Below, in pieces: positions 15,694-23,783 of a DNA stretch of 25,911 nt. The notes beneath the pieces are model-generated. The model saw nothing but the letters and a program-made list of their open reading frames with translations. It had not been told where the DNA came from and made no database searches. Source of the stretch: Scatosoma sp964459515 (GTDB taxonomy: Bacteria; Bacillota; Clostridia; Christensenellales; Borkfalkiaceae); NCBI GenBank assembly GCA_964459515.1, contig CAYWML010000013.1:1-25911 (forward strand), read 5' to 3'. Position numbers and translations under genes: made by a program. How positions within the stretch are numbered: the first letter of the stretch is position 1; each line of letters begins with the position of its first letter.

Positions 15694-15722
15694 ATTGCAC
15701 ACCTTCTCTTTCTTTATAATCT

Positions 15723-15764
15723 GTATAAGCCGCCGAACGCCGTCCGAGCTTACACAACTAAGCT
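15723..15764 (-). promoter_or_regulatory. Alternative stems in the hisH leader
   Basis: AGCTTA (15747-15752) can pair with TAAGCT (15759-15764). Alternatively GCTTACAC (15748-15755) can pair with GTATAAGC (15723-15730) with one G-U pair. Both use the same bases, so the folds exclude each other, as in a regulatory switch. Function inferred. Confidence 0.45.
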
Positions 15765-15772
15765 TCTTTCGA

Positions 15773-15800
15773 CAAAAAAATGCGTTTCGACGGCGAAACG
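15773..15800 (-). terminator. Attenuator-like terminator in the hisH leader
   Basis: On the minus strand, CGTTTCG-CCGT-CGAAACG (15800-15783) forms a perfect 7-bp stem followed after CA by seven T (15780-15774). It lies about 45 bases after the predicted transcription start and about 80 bases before hisH, so it can end transcription before the genes unless an alternative fold prevents it. Confidence 0.65.
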
Positions 15801-15846
15801 ACAAATTGAATATACGAAGTATTTACAATTAAAAATGTCGATTGTA

Positions 15847-15875
15847 ATTGTATCACAAAGCCGACAAAAAAGCAA
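15847..15875 (-). promoter_or_regulatory. Promoter of hisH-hisF
   Basis: TTGCTT (15875-15870) and TACAAT (15852-15847) are 17 bases apart on the minus strand. An inverted repeat TTACAAT/ATTGTAA lies just after the -10 box, a possible operator. The leader to hisH is about 150 bases. Confidence 0.7.
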
Positions 15876-15949
15876 GAGTTTCGCCTCGAAAACGAAAACT
15901 TTCACAAAAATAACACGCCGCCTCTATACGGCAAACGGAGAATAACGCA

Positions 15950-15969
15950 GGCGGCGCGTCTGCGCCGCC
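15950..15969 (-). terminator. GC hairpin after the cysteine desulfidase-family gene
   Basis: GGCGGCGC-GTCT-GCGCCGCC is a perfect 8-bp stem, 57 bases after the stop codon at 16027. The T content after it on the minus strand is low, so it is a weak terminator or a pause site. Confidence 0.45.
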
Positions 15970-16026
15970 CGAAACAATGCTTCAAAAGGTAAATTTACGG
16001 ATAACCACTCGTCAAGCGGCGTCGCC

Positions 16027-17295
16027 TTAGTCGGCTTCCAGCATGATACGAATGATCTCTTTATCCGTTTCGCGCATGCCGTCGTGCGCCAATCGCGAAA
16101 CGCTTTTGATCGTATTTTCCACGCCCTTTTTAACGATACCGTCCCCTGCGTAAAACTCGCTTCCGCTGTAATACATATTCAGCCCTAACAGACCGCTTTC
16201 CACCGCCGTCGCGATTTTCGCCGCACAGCTCGCCTTCGCGCCGTCGCAGATAATACCGGAATCGATTGCCAACGCGTTCACTAGCGTATGCGCCACTTCG
16301 TCCGCGCCGCCGCCGAGCAAATACGCTATGCCGCACCCTGCTCCTGCGCCTGCGGAAACCGCGCCGCAATAGGCGGACAACGCGCCGATACCCTGTTTCA
16401 AATGGATCGTAACGAGATTGGATACGCACAAAGCGCGATACAACCGCTCCTCCGAGATATGCAATCCGCGCGCGTACACGATGACGGGCACGGAAGCCGT
16501 AATGCCTTGATTTCCGCTGCCGGAATTGATGACGACGGGCAATTCGCAACCGTTCATGCGCGCGTCGCTTGCCGCCGCCGCATACGCTTTCGCCGTGATT
16601 TTGATATCCGGTTGATAGGCGCGCAACAGCACTTTTCCGACGTTTGCGCCGTAAGCGTGCCGCAAGCCCTCTTCGGCGATCGCCATGTTGCACTCGATCT
16701 GTCTGCGCAAAACCTCTTCCACAAGCCCGATATCGACGCGATCGGCAAATTCCGTAATACCCTCTATCGTAAGTATGCTCTTATCCGTTTTTTCTCCGTC
16801 TTTCGGCAGATTTTCATACAGCGTTTCGCCGTCGCGACGGATACAAACGATATTCGTATGCGCGTCGGCTATTCGCACGAAAGCTTCGTGCTTTTCCGAA
16901 CGCAACGTTATGCGCACATCGAAAATTCGCGCGTCGTCGGGGGTGACGATCTCCACGTCGAAGCTTTCCTTGCGCGCCTTTATTTCCGCAAGTTGCTCGT
17001 CCGTGACGTGCGCGATTACTTCCAACTTCGCATCGGCGTTCCCTGCGACCAAGCCTGCGATAAACGCCGATTTAATGCCGCGCATGCCGTCCGTATGCGG
17101 CACGGTGACGCTTTTGGCGTTTTTCACGATATTGCTGCTGACCTCTACGAGCGCGGAAACAGGTTCTTCGCCGAGCACCGTGCGCGCCTTTGCCGCCGCA
17201 TAAGCCAACGAAATCGGCTCGGTACAGCCCATGGCAGGCACTAATTCTTCTTGCAAAATCGCAATATATTGTTTATAGTTCTCTTCGGTGAGCAT
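16027..17295 (-). CDS. cyuA: L-cysteine desulfidase family protein (CyuA/YhaM, UPF0597)
   Basis: A 422-residue cytoplasmic enzyme. Family members break L-cysteine into pyruvate, ammonia and sulfide using a [4Fe-4S] cluster. AMGCTEPISLAYAAA (Cys24) is the family signature. Cys310, Cys350 and Cys357 have the spacing of the three cluster ligands reported for the archaeal enzyme. GSGNQGITASVPV and a Gly-rich SAGAGAGCGIAYLLGGGAD are also conserved. It starts 12 bases after the dehydratase gene and is probably co-transcribed with it. The ribosome site before ATG is close (AGG, 4 bases), which is unusual. Other family members are annotated as serine dehydratase-like, so substrate is less sure than family. 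Confidence 0.85.
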   Translation of the reverse strand: MLTEENYKQYIAILQEELVPAMGCTEPISLAYAAAKARTVLGEEPVSALVEVSSNIVKNAKSVTVPHTDGMRGIKSAFIAGLVAGNADAKLEVIAHVTDEQLAEIKARKESFDVEIVTPDDARIFDVRITLRSEKHEAFVRIADAHTNIVCIRRDGETLYENLPKDGEKTDKSILTIEGITEFADRVDIGLVEEVLRRQIECNMAIAEEGLRHAYGANVGKVLLRAYQPDIKITAKAYAAAASDARMNGCELPVVINSGSGNQGITASVPVIVYARGLHISEERLYRALCVSNLVTIHLKQGIGALSAYCGAVSAGAGAGCGIAYLLGGGADEVAHTLVNALAIDSGIICDGAKASCAAKIATAVESGLLGLNMYYSGSEFYAGDGIVKKGVENTIKSVSRLAHDGMRETDKEIIRIMLEAD

Positions 17296-17307
17296 ACTCC
17301 CTCGTTC

Positions 17308-19269
17308 TTAACCTGCCGTTACGGCTGTCTCTTGCAAGCTTTCCGCTTCGTTACGCAGGTACTCTTTCGCCGCGTTTCCGCCGCGGTCGATCGTGTATGT
17401 CGGCACAAGCATTTTTACCCAATCCTTCATCTTGTCCGTTTCCTCGTACGCAGCCGTATACAAACGGTCGAGCGCGCTCCAGAAATTCATTTCGTTGACG
17501 GGGATCGGTTTCGCGATGTTGATCAAGCCGTTCGGCGTTTTTTGCAAGCCCTCTTCCGCCATCAGGCGTTCCTCGTACAATTTCTCGCCGGGGCGCAATC
17601 CCGTGCATTTGATTTCTATATCCACGTTCGGCTCTAACCCCGAAAGCTTGATAAGATTATACGCCAAATCGTAAATGCGTACGGGTTCGCCCATATCCAA
17701 AACGAAAATCTGTCCGTTCTGCGCGTATGCGCCTGCCTGTAAAACGAGCGATACGGCTTCGGGAATCGTCATGAAGTAACGAATAATATCCTTATGCGTA
17801 ACCGTTACGGGGCCGCCCTCCGCAATCTGCCTTTTGAACAGCGGAATTACCGAACCGTTGGAACCGAGCACGTTTCCGAAGCGCACGGCGACGAATTTCG
17901 TATGTTTGCTGTTTCTGCCGATCGTTTGCACGATCATCTCGCAAATACGCTTGGTCGCGCCCATGATATTCGTGGGGTTTACCGCTTTATCCGTAGAGAT
18001 CTGCACGAACGTTTCCGTTTGAAATTCGTCCGCGAGACGCGCCACGTTCAGCGTTCCGAAAACGTTGTTCTTCACCGCTTCGTTCGGGCTTGTTTCCATC
18101 AGCGGCACGTGCTTATGCGCGGCGGCGTTGAAAACAATCTGCGGACGGTATTTTTCAAACACGTCCCGCATTTTTCCCTTATCGCGAACGCTGGCGATCA
18201 ACGTCAACAAATTCAATTCGGGGTGTGCGCGTTTTAATTCCTGCTCGATATCGTACGCGTTGTTTTCGTAAATATCCAAAATAATCAATTGGCGAGGGTT
18301 ATGTAAAGCAATCTGTCGGCAAAGCTCGCTGCCGATAGAACCGCCGCCGCCCGTCACCAAAACGACTTTATGTTCGATATATCCGATAATTTCGTTGACG
18401 TTTACGCACTTCTGCTCCCGTCCCAAAAGGTCGTCAATGGAAACGTGGCGAAGCTTGGACACCATCAGTTCGCCGTGCGTCATTTCGTTTAATTCGGGCA
18501 GCTTCCGTATAGGACAGCCGCACTCCGCGCAAATCTGCAACAACTGCTTTTGTTCGGACGGCGTCATCGAAGGCACGACGAGAAATATCTCCTGCACGCC
18601 GAAGCGTTTCGCGCACATCTTCATATCGGCGAGCGTCCCCACGACGCGCACGCTGTAAATTTTTTTGCCGAGCAAGCGTTCGTCCTCGTCCACGATGCAA
18701 ACGGGTTTGAACGCGCTGTTTTTAGCAAACGCCATACTGCGAATAAGCGCAAAAGCGCTGCTGTTAAACCCGACAATCATCACGCGCTTTTTCTTCGTAA
18801 ATACGTTGGAAAACTGCACTTTGATCTCTTGCACGATACGCTTGGAAAAGCGAAGCAACGTCGTCCCTACCAACAACAACGCGGAATAAATCGCCATGAC
18901 GTTATATCCGAGATAATAAGTCGAGCGTAACGCGCTGCTGAACAAGTCGAATATAAACACAAACGCCGTATTGACAACGAACACGATCGCCGCGCTCAAC
19001 GTAACGCGGATTGCTTCGGACAAGCTTACCGCGGAAAATAACATGTGGTACAACCCCATTGCATAGAAAACGGAAACGCAAAGCGCAACGTTTCCGATCG
19101 TCCAAAGCACGACGGGCAACGGCAACGTAATGCGAGAAGCCATTCCCCAAGAAGTCATCCAATAGCTGCCGAGCGCAACTGCGACGATCAAAAAGACGTC
19201 TGCGATCAGCAAGGCAATTCTGTGTGCGGTTTGTTTTTTTCTTTTTTCCTCTTTATTTTTTTGCATCAT
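17308..19269 (-). CDS. Membrane-bound nucleotide-sugar 4,6-dehydratase/epimerase (CapD/PglF/FlaA1-type)
   Basis: The 653-residue protein acts on UDP-sugars (commonly UDP-GlcNAc) in making surface polysaccharide or protein glycans. Four membrane helices occupy residues about 15-140. A first Rossmann segment (VMIVGFNSSAFAL, 163-176) is followed by the catalytic NAD domain: TGGGGSIGSE (306-315), STDKA (425-429) and MGATK (436-440), in which the usual catalytic Tyr is replaced by Met, the mark of the large membrane dehydratases. LRPGEKLYEERLMAEEG closes the family pattern. Two ATGs overlap at the start; AGGAGG lies 5 bases before the first. No glycosyltransferases are in the window, so the pathway cannot be named. 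Confidence 0.9.
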   Translation of the reverse strand: MMQKNKEEKRKKQTAHRIALLIADVFLIVAVALGSYWMTSWGMASRITLPLPVVLWTIGNVALCVSVFYAMGLYHMLFSAVSLSEAIRVTLSAAIVFVVNTAFVFIFDLFSSALRSTYYLGYNVMAIYSALLLVGTTLLRFSKRIVQEIKVQFSNVFTKKKRVMIVGFNSSAFALIRSMAFAKNSAFKPVCIVDEDERLLGKKIYSVRVVGTLADMKMCAKRFGVQEIFLVVPSMTPSEQKQLLQICAECGCPIRKLPELNEMTHGELMVSKLRHVSIDDLLGREQKCVNVNEIIGYIEHKVVLVTGGGGSIGSELCRQIALHNPRQLIILDIYENNAYDIEQELKRAHPELNLLTLIASVRDKGKMRDVFEKYRPQIVFNAAAHKHVPLMETSPNEAVKNNVFGTLNVARLADEFQTETFVQISTDKAVNPTNIMGATKRICEMIVQTIGRNSKHTKFVAVRFGNVLGSNGSVIPLFKRQIAEGGPVTVTHKDIIRYFMTIPEAVSLVLQAGAYAQNGQIFVLDMGEPVRIYDLAYNLIKLSGLEPNVDIEIKCTGLRPGEKLYEERLMAEEGLQKTPNGLINIAKPIPVNEMNFWSALDRLYTAAYEETDKMKDWVKMLVPTYTIDRGGNAAKEYLRNEAESLQETAVTAG

Positions 19270-19319
19270 ACAATCCTCCTATTTTATCAGCAAAAGCCGC
19301 GAACACTTTTCCGTTTATT

Positions 19320-19347
19320 ATTATACACGAAAAAAAAAAAATGTCAA
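19320..19347 (-). promoter_or_regulatory. Strong promoter of the nucleotide-sugar dehydratase gene
   Basis: TTGACA (19347-19342) and TATAAT (19325-19320) on the minus strand are spaced by 16 bases, with a long T run in the spacer. The start of the gene at 19269 is about 45 bases further. Confidence 0.85.
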
Positions 19348-19424
19348 GGGGATAGTAACCTACTTTTTTTCAAAACGAAAAATTTTTTTTGATTTTTAGA
19401 AAATGCCGCCCGTATTTTCGATTT

Positions 19425-20315
19425 TTATTTGCCCGCACGCAAACATTTCGACATATATCGCGCATACGCCGCCGCAATATCCGTGCCCGTAGCTTGCTCT
19501 AAGCCCTCGAAAAAAGCGTTGGAATTTACTTCGCAAAGCAACGCCCCCTCCGCGCTTTCCAAAAGATCCACGCCGCAATAATCCAAGCCCAATCGCCGCG
19601 CCGCGCGTTCGGCAACGTCGGCGAAACTCGGCGAAAGCGAAATCGCGCTGCCAGTACCGCCCAATTCGATATTCGAACGAAACTCTCCCTTCGCCGCGCG
19701 CCGCTCCATTGCCGCCACCGCTTTGCCGCCGATAACGACGACGCGGATATCCCGTCCGCAACTTTCCGAAACGTAACGCTGATAAAAGTGCGGCACGCGC
19801 AACCACTCCCCTTCGATTTTCTGCAATTCCGCCATATCCCGTATAAGACGAACCCCCTCGCCGAATGAACCGTAGCTGCGTTTTGCGACCAACGGAAAAC
19901 CGAGTTTTTCGGCAACCGCGCGCAAAAAAGCCGACTGCGGCAAGGCGTTCGGCGTATAGCAAAGCGGCGCGGAAATACATTCCGGAATGCGTATGCCGCT
20001 CCCCGACAGGGCGAGATAGGTGGAAAATTTATCGTCACATGCCTCTACCGCCGCGGCAGGATTAAAAAGCCGCAATCCCGCGTTTTCCAACATTTTGCCC
20101 AAATACTTGTCTTTATCGAGATATACGGCGAAGGTTGCCCCGTCCGCCCCGAAAACGCGCGCGCCGCCGTTTTTTTCGAGCCATGCGTACGCTTCGCCGT
20201 TTCGAACGATCTGCACCTCCGCGCCCTCCGTGCGCAACGCGGCGGCGATACGCTCCCCTTGCCGTATGAACTTCTCCCCGTTCGGATAACCGTTGATAAG
20301 TACGATCCCTTTCAT
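19425..20315 (-). CDS. RimK-type ATP-grasp ligase
   Basis: The 296-residue product is an ATP-grasp enzyme of the RimK/LysX alpha-L-glutamate ligase group, which joins an amino acid (often glutamate) to an amine on a protein, cofactor or small molecule. AKRSYGSFGEGV (144-155) is the glycine-rich ATP loop and CEVNSNAFFEGLEQATG (about 262-278) holds the Mg-binding Glu and Asn and the group's signature. Length is normal for the group. GAGG precedes the ATG. It lies 54 bases after hom, with a terminator between. The substrate cannot be told from sequence. Ribosomal S6, coenzyme F420, lysine carrier and glutathione-like roles are all known in relatives. Confidence 0.85.
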   Translation of the reverse strand: MKGIVLINGYPNGEKFIRQGERIAAALRTEGAEVQIVRNGEAYAWLEKNGGARVFGADGATFAVYLDKDKYLGKMLENAGLRLFNPAAAVEACDDKFSTYLALSGSGIRIPECISAPLCYTPNALPQSAFLRAVAEKLGFPLVAKRSYGSFGEGVRLIRDMAELQKIEGEWLRVPHFYQRYVSESCGRDIRVVVIGGKAVAAMERRAAKGEFRSNIELGGTGSAISLSPSFADVAERAARRLGLDYCGVDLLESAEGALLCEVNSNAFFEGLEQATGTDIAAAYARYMSKCLRAGK

Positions 20316-20329
20316 TTTTCTTGCCTCGT

Positions 20330-20357
20330 AAAAAACGGGCGAGTTTCCCTCGCCCGT
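20330..20357 (-). terminator. Terminator of homoserine dehydrogenase gene
   Basis: On the minus strand, ACGGGCGAG pairs with CTCGCCCGT (9 bp, 5-base loop), followed by a run of T. It sits between hom and the RimK-type gene. Some read-through is likely, because there is no room for another promoter before 20315. Confidence 0.8.
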
Positions 20358-20369
20358 ACCTTTTCTTCT

Positions 20370-21656
20370 TTATGCTTCTACGCGAATAACCGCCTCGACT
20401 TTCGCCGTAGCCGTCGCGTCGATTTTCGCAACGGCGCTTTTAACGGCGTTTTCGTGCGTTTGATGCGTAATGACGACGAGCGGCACGCGACCTTCCGCCG
20501 AACGCGTTCCCTTTTGCGAAATCTCCACGATAGAGATACCCGCTTTTGCGAAAATACTGCTGATTTTCGCCAAAACGCCCGTTTCGTCGTTGACGGAAAG
20601 ACGAATATAATACGCGCTGGAAAAATCGGAGATAAAGCGTACGTCGCTCTCCGCCGTAGCGTTGTTCTTAAACGTGGAATACTTGATTTCGGAATGCGTA
20701 GCCGCATAGATGACGTCGCTCACCACCGCGCTTGCCGTAGGGAACGCGCCTGCGCCCTTGCCGTACAGCATGATATCGTCCAAAGCGTCGCCGCGCAGAT
20801 ACACGGCATTATACGCGTCGTTTACGCTCGCCAAAGGGTGCGCGTGCGGAATAAACGTAGGATGAACGCGCACGTCGATGCCGTTCGGCGTGTTTTTGCC
20901 GATTGCCAACAGTTTCAGCGTGTACCCGATTTCCTTACCGAGCGCGATATCCTCCGACTTTATCGCGGAAATGCCCTCGCGATGCACTTTCGTATACGGC
21001 ACTTTCGTATGGAACGCCATAGAGGATAAAATCGAAAGTTTGTAGGTAGAATCGAAGCCCTCCACGTCGTTCGTCGGATCGAACTCCGCATAGCCGAGCT
21101 TTTGCGCTTCGCCAAGCGCCGTTTGATAGTCCGTGCCGTCTTGCGTCATTTTCGTCAAGATATAGTTGGTCGTACCGTTGACGATTCCCATCATCTCCGT
21201 AATGCGATTTGCCTGCACGCCGTCAAGCAGAGTGCGAATAATCGGCACGCCGCCGACGCAGCTCGCTTCGTAATACAAGCCGCAACAATTCCGCTTTGCG
21301 ATACGCTCTAATTCGTGCGAATATTTACTGATCATTTCTTTATTGGCGGTGACGACGGTCTTGCCCTCTTTCAACGCCATTAAGACGAACTCTTTCGCAA
21401 CGCCTACGCCGCCGATCGTTTCGATGACGATATCGATGGCAGGGTTTGCCACCACTTCGGCAATGCTGCCCGCAATGCACGATTCGGGCACGCCGAGCTC
21501 TTGCAACCGCGCGGCGTTTTTATCGAGAACGCTTTCCACAACGATGTCTACGTTTTGCGTCCGCAAATAAAAATCTCTATGCTCCACCAACGTTTTATAC
21601 GTGCCGCCGCCGACAACGCCCAAACCGAGAATGGCAACGCCTACTCTTTTTTTCAT
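20370..21656 (-). CDS. hom: Homoserine dehydrogenase
   Basis: The 428-residue enzyme reduces aspartate semialdehyde to homoserine, the branch point to threonine and methionine. The NAD(P) loop GLGVVGGG is at residues 11-18, NKEMIS follows, NGTTNYILTKM is the substrate region and DVEGFDSTYKLSILSS is the dehydrogenase signature. The last about 75 residues are an ACT domain (VNDETGVLAKISSIFAKAGISIVEISQKG), usually giving threonine feedback control. Length is normal. The ribosome site AAAGGAGC precedes ATG. It lies 28 bases downstream of coaX. Confidence 0.96.
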   Translation of the reverse strand: MKKRVGVAILGLGVVGGGTYKTLVEHRDFYLRTQNVDIVVESVLDKNAARLQELGVPESCIAGSIAEVVANPAIDIVIETIGGVGVAKEFVLMALKEGKTVVTANKEMISKYSHELERIAKRNCCGLYYEASCVGGVPIIRTLLDGVQANRITEMMGIVNGTTNYILTKMTQDGTDYQTALGEAQKLGYAEFDPTNDVEGFDSTYKLSILSSMAFHTKVPYTKVHREGISAIKSEDIALGKEIGYTLKLLAIGKNTPNGIDVRVHPTFIPHAHPLASVNDAYNAVYLRGDALDDIMLYGKGAGAFPTASAVVSDVIYAATHSEIKYSTFKNNATAESDVRFISDFSSAYYIRLSVNDETGVLAKISSIFAKAGISIVEISQKGTRSAEGRVPLVVITHQTHENAVKSAVAKIDATATAKVEAVIRVEA

Positions 21657-21684
21657 AATACTGCTCCTTTTTCTTCGCCGCGTT

Positions 21685-22479
21685 TTACAAATCGCGTTCG
21701 TCCGCCTGCATATTCAAATCGTAGAGATATTTCAAGCCTTTCAACGTCAACAGCTTATCCACGACGTCGATTCCTTCGATCTCCTTGGAAATTACGTCGC
21801 TGAATCCGCCCGTCGCCACCGTCTTGACGCGCGGCGATTTCAGTTCCTTTTTTATACGTTTTACGATATATTCCACCAACCCCGCAAAGCCGAACACGAT
21901 GCCTGCCTGCATATTCGTCACCGTGTTTTTGGCGATAACGCTCTTCGGGGCTTCGATCTCCACGCGCGGCAACTTTGCCGTGCCGTTGACGAGGGAATCG
22001 AGCGAACCTTTTATCCCGGGCGCGATAACGCCGCCGATAAATTCGTTGTTTTCGCTTATAATGTTAAACGTCGTCGCCGTACCGAAATCGATGACGACCA
22101 TCGGCGTGCCTTCGCCGTACTCCACGATGGCGGAAACGCAATTTACGATACGATCCGCCCCGACTTCGCGCGCGTCGTCGCAACGGATATTCAATCCCGA
22201 TTTCAGCCCCGGCGCAACGTGCAACGGCGTAATATGCAAATACAGCGAGCACATTTTATCCACCGTGTAATCGAGCGACGGAACGACGGACGATACGATA
22301 CCGCCCGTAAGCTTTTCGACGGAAATACCGTTCGCCGCGAGCATACTCGTAAGCTGCCCCCCGTACTCGTCCGAAGTCTTTTTGAAATCGGTCGCCACGC
22401 GGAAAGACACACGAAGCGCGTCCCCTTCGTAAATGGCGTATTTAATATTCGTATTGCCGATATCGATGCAAATAATCAT
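21685..22479 (-). CDS. coaX: Type III pantothenate kinase
   Basis: The 264-residue enzyme phosphorylates pantothenate, the first step of coenzyme A synthesis. DIGNTNIKYAIY (residues 5-16), VGADRIVN and DFGTATTFNII are the three ASKHA-type nucleotide and substrate motifs of CoaX. Length is normal. Its ATG overlaps the stop of the ECF S component gene by 4 bases (ATGA), so translation is coupled and vitamin uptake is linked with its use. Confidence 0.95.
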   Translation of the reverse strand: MIICIDIGNTNIKYAIYEGDALRVSFRVATDFKKTSDEYGGQLTSMLAANGISVEKLTGGIVSSVVPSLDYTVDKMCSLYLHITPLHVAPGLKSGLNIRCDDAREVGADRIVNCVSAIVEYGEGTPMVVIDFGTATTFNIISENNEFIGGVIAPGIKGSLDSLVNGTAKLPRVEIEAPKSVIAKNTVTNMQAGIVFGFAGLVEYIVKRIKKELKSPRVKTVATGGFSDVISKEIEGIDVVDKLLTLKGLKYLYDLNMQADERDL

Positions 22480-23099
22480 ACTTCTTTCCTTTTGTATTTT
22501 TTATCCACCGCGCCGATTACGCGATACAACGCGGGAGAAACCAACAAATCGATCGCAAGCTCTATGAAAAAATTAAAAGTGACGATCCAGACCATGATAA
22601 ACACGAGTATATTCATGCCCCAATATTCGGAAAACAAGTTCTGGTACATTTTTATGCTGTCGTTCATGCAAAGACAGCCGAGGATAAATATTCCCGTATT
22701 GACAAGGGGTACGACGCCCGCCGTAGCAAACAACGCCGCATGTACGTTCTTCTTGGAAAGCATGCCGAAAAGCAAACCGCCGACTATCCCTGCCGCCGTC
22801 GTCTTTATAAGACAGGTCAGCGTAGTTATTATCGGCGTGTTCGTCCATATAATCGCATAAAAAGGCGAACCGCCCATAATCACTTGTACCGTCACCACGC
22901 TTCCGCAAACGAAGCCCAATATGCCTCCGCCGACAGCTCCGTATAAAACCGCGCCGAGAACGATGGGAATCAGCGAAAAATTCAGTTGCACGACGCCGAT
23001 CGTAACCGAACCGAGCGCCGCTTGCAACACGATAACGAGTGCCGACAACACCGCTAAGCCCGTAATGCGCTTAGCCGAAAAAAAAGTCCCTTGTTTCAT
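22476..23099 (-). CDS. panT: ECF transporter substrate-binding (S) component, probably pantothenate (PanT-like)
   Basis: The 207-residue protein is very hydrophobic with about six membrane helices and the S-component type N-terminus (SAKRITGLAVLSALVIVLQAAL). GAVLYGAVGGGILGFVCG is the conserved loop region. S components bind a vitamin and need the shared EcfA/EcfT module, which is not in this window. Overlap with coaX points to pantothenate. The longer frame to 23273 is rejected: GGAGGT sits 4 bases before ATG at 23099. Substrate by context, family by sequence. Confidence 0.82.
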   Translation of the reverse strand: MKQGTFFSAKRITGLAVLSALVIVLQAALGSVTIGVVQLNFSLIPIVLGAVLYGAVGGGILGFVCGSVVTVQVIMGGSPFYAIIWTNTPIITTLTCLIKTTAAGIVGGLLFGMLSKKNVHAALFATAGVVPLVNTGIFILGCLCMNDSIKMYQNLFSEYWGMNILVFIMVWIVTFNFFIELAIDLLVSPALYRVIGAVDKKYKRKEV

Positions 23100-23257
23100 A
23101 AGTACCTCCATCGAGTTCCTTTCGGATACCCGTAGAATAAAATATTTTTTCCGTTTTCGCTCGGTCGAGTCGTCTTGCGGCGTACTCGCCGACGGAACGT
23201 TCTTCTGAAACGCATGCGCAAAAACGCGGTTTCCCGTGAAACGCCTGCTTCGCATAC
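23100..23257 (-). promoter_or_regulatory. Long leader of panT-coaX
   Basis: About 158 bases separate the predicted transcription start from the panT ATG. A clear hairpin CGGCG-TACT-CGCCG is at 23178-23191 and several weaker stems surround it. No known riboswitch consensus was recognised. A ligand-sensing leader is possible but unproven. Confidence 0.3.
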
Positions 23258-23263
23258 AAATAT

Positions 23264-23292
23264 AGTATAGCATATTTTTTTCTCGAACGCAA
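23264..23292 (-). promoter_or_regulatory. Promoter of the panT-coaX-hom operon
   Basis: On the minus strand, TTGCGT (23292-23287) and TATACT (23269-23264) are 17 bases apart. The stretch from here to 23526 has no gene on the plus strand; it holds a small hairpin GCGCAC/GTGCGC (23390-23406) and the structured leader described at 23437-23508. Confidence 0.65.
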
Positions 23293-23436
23293 CAAATTGC
23301 GAGGAAAAAAAGCAGAAACGCCCGTTTTTTCTTCGGCTACACGCTTAGAAAAGGCAAAACGACCGTCTTTTCCTCTTTTGCTTTTCGACGCGCACAAAAC
23401 GTGCGCCTTCGGAATACTATGTAATAGAAAGATAAA

Positions 23437-23508
23437 GCCGCAGGCTGCGCCGTATTCGGAAAACTCGCCGAAAAATCGCGCGGAAAAGTTTCTACATACC
23501 CCTGCGGC
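23437..23508 (+). ncRNA. Candidate structured RNA leader of a small Cys-rich protein gene
   Basis: Three nested stems can be drawn by hand: GCCGCAGG (23437-23444) with CCTGCGGC (23501-23508); CTGCGC (23445-23450) with GCGCGG (23478-23483), stacked directly on the first; and TTCGG (23455-23459) with CCGAA (23468-23472). A 17-base single-stranded bulge (23484-23500) lies on the 3' side. The outer stem ends 7 bases before the ribosome site AGGAGG (23516-23521), so folding could affect translation. No known riboswitch consensus fits. Compensatory changes cannot be tested here. Confidence 0.45.
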
Positions 23509-23526
23509 AAAGCATAGGAGGTTTTT

Positions 23527-23733
23527 ATGACTTGTTGTAATCAGGGTAACGCCACCCTCTGGATCTTAATCGCGTTGCTTATTCTCGGTTCGAAAGACGG
23601 CGTTTTCAATACGAACGTCTTTAACGGCTGCGGCTTGCCGATCATCGCCGCGTTGTTGTTCTGCCTGTACAGAAACGGCACGCTGTCCGCTATTTTAACC
23701 CCGTCGTGCGATTGCGGTTGCGGAAATCGATAA
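23527..23733 (+). CDS. Small Cys-rich membrane protein
   Basis: A 68-residue protein of unknown family. MTCC starts it, two hydrophobic helices lie at about residues 10-21 and 37-48, and the end is PSCDCGCGNR with a CxCxC motif (C61, C63, C65). AGGAGG precedes the ATG, an ideal site, so it is a real gene. The Cys pairs at both ends suggest metal or redox binding at the membrane, which is inference. Confidence 0.75.
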   Translation: MTCCNQGNATLWILIALLILGSKDGVFNTNVFNGCGLPIIAALLFCLYRNGTLSAILTPSCDCGCGNR

Positions 23734-23783
23734 TCTTCTCTTTTTCTCCTTACTTCCTTAAAAGGCGCGAAAGCGCGCTTCAT

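Noticed and set aside
15694..15804. N-terminal extension of HisH
   Set aside because: The region carries the attenuator and alternative stems; the ribosome site and family N-terminus fit ATG at 15693.
19331..19341. Poly-A run as a sequencing artefact or terminator
   Set aside because: It lies inside a well-formed promoter spacer (TTGACA, 16 bases, TATAAT), so it is more likely part of the promoter.
21601..22860. 419-residue plus-strand frame
   Set aside because: Antisense to coaX and panT, which are recognised by motif; no ribosome site.
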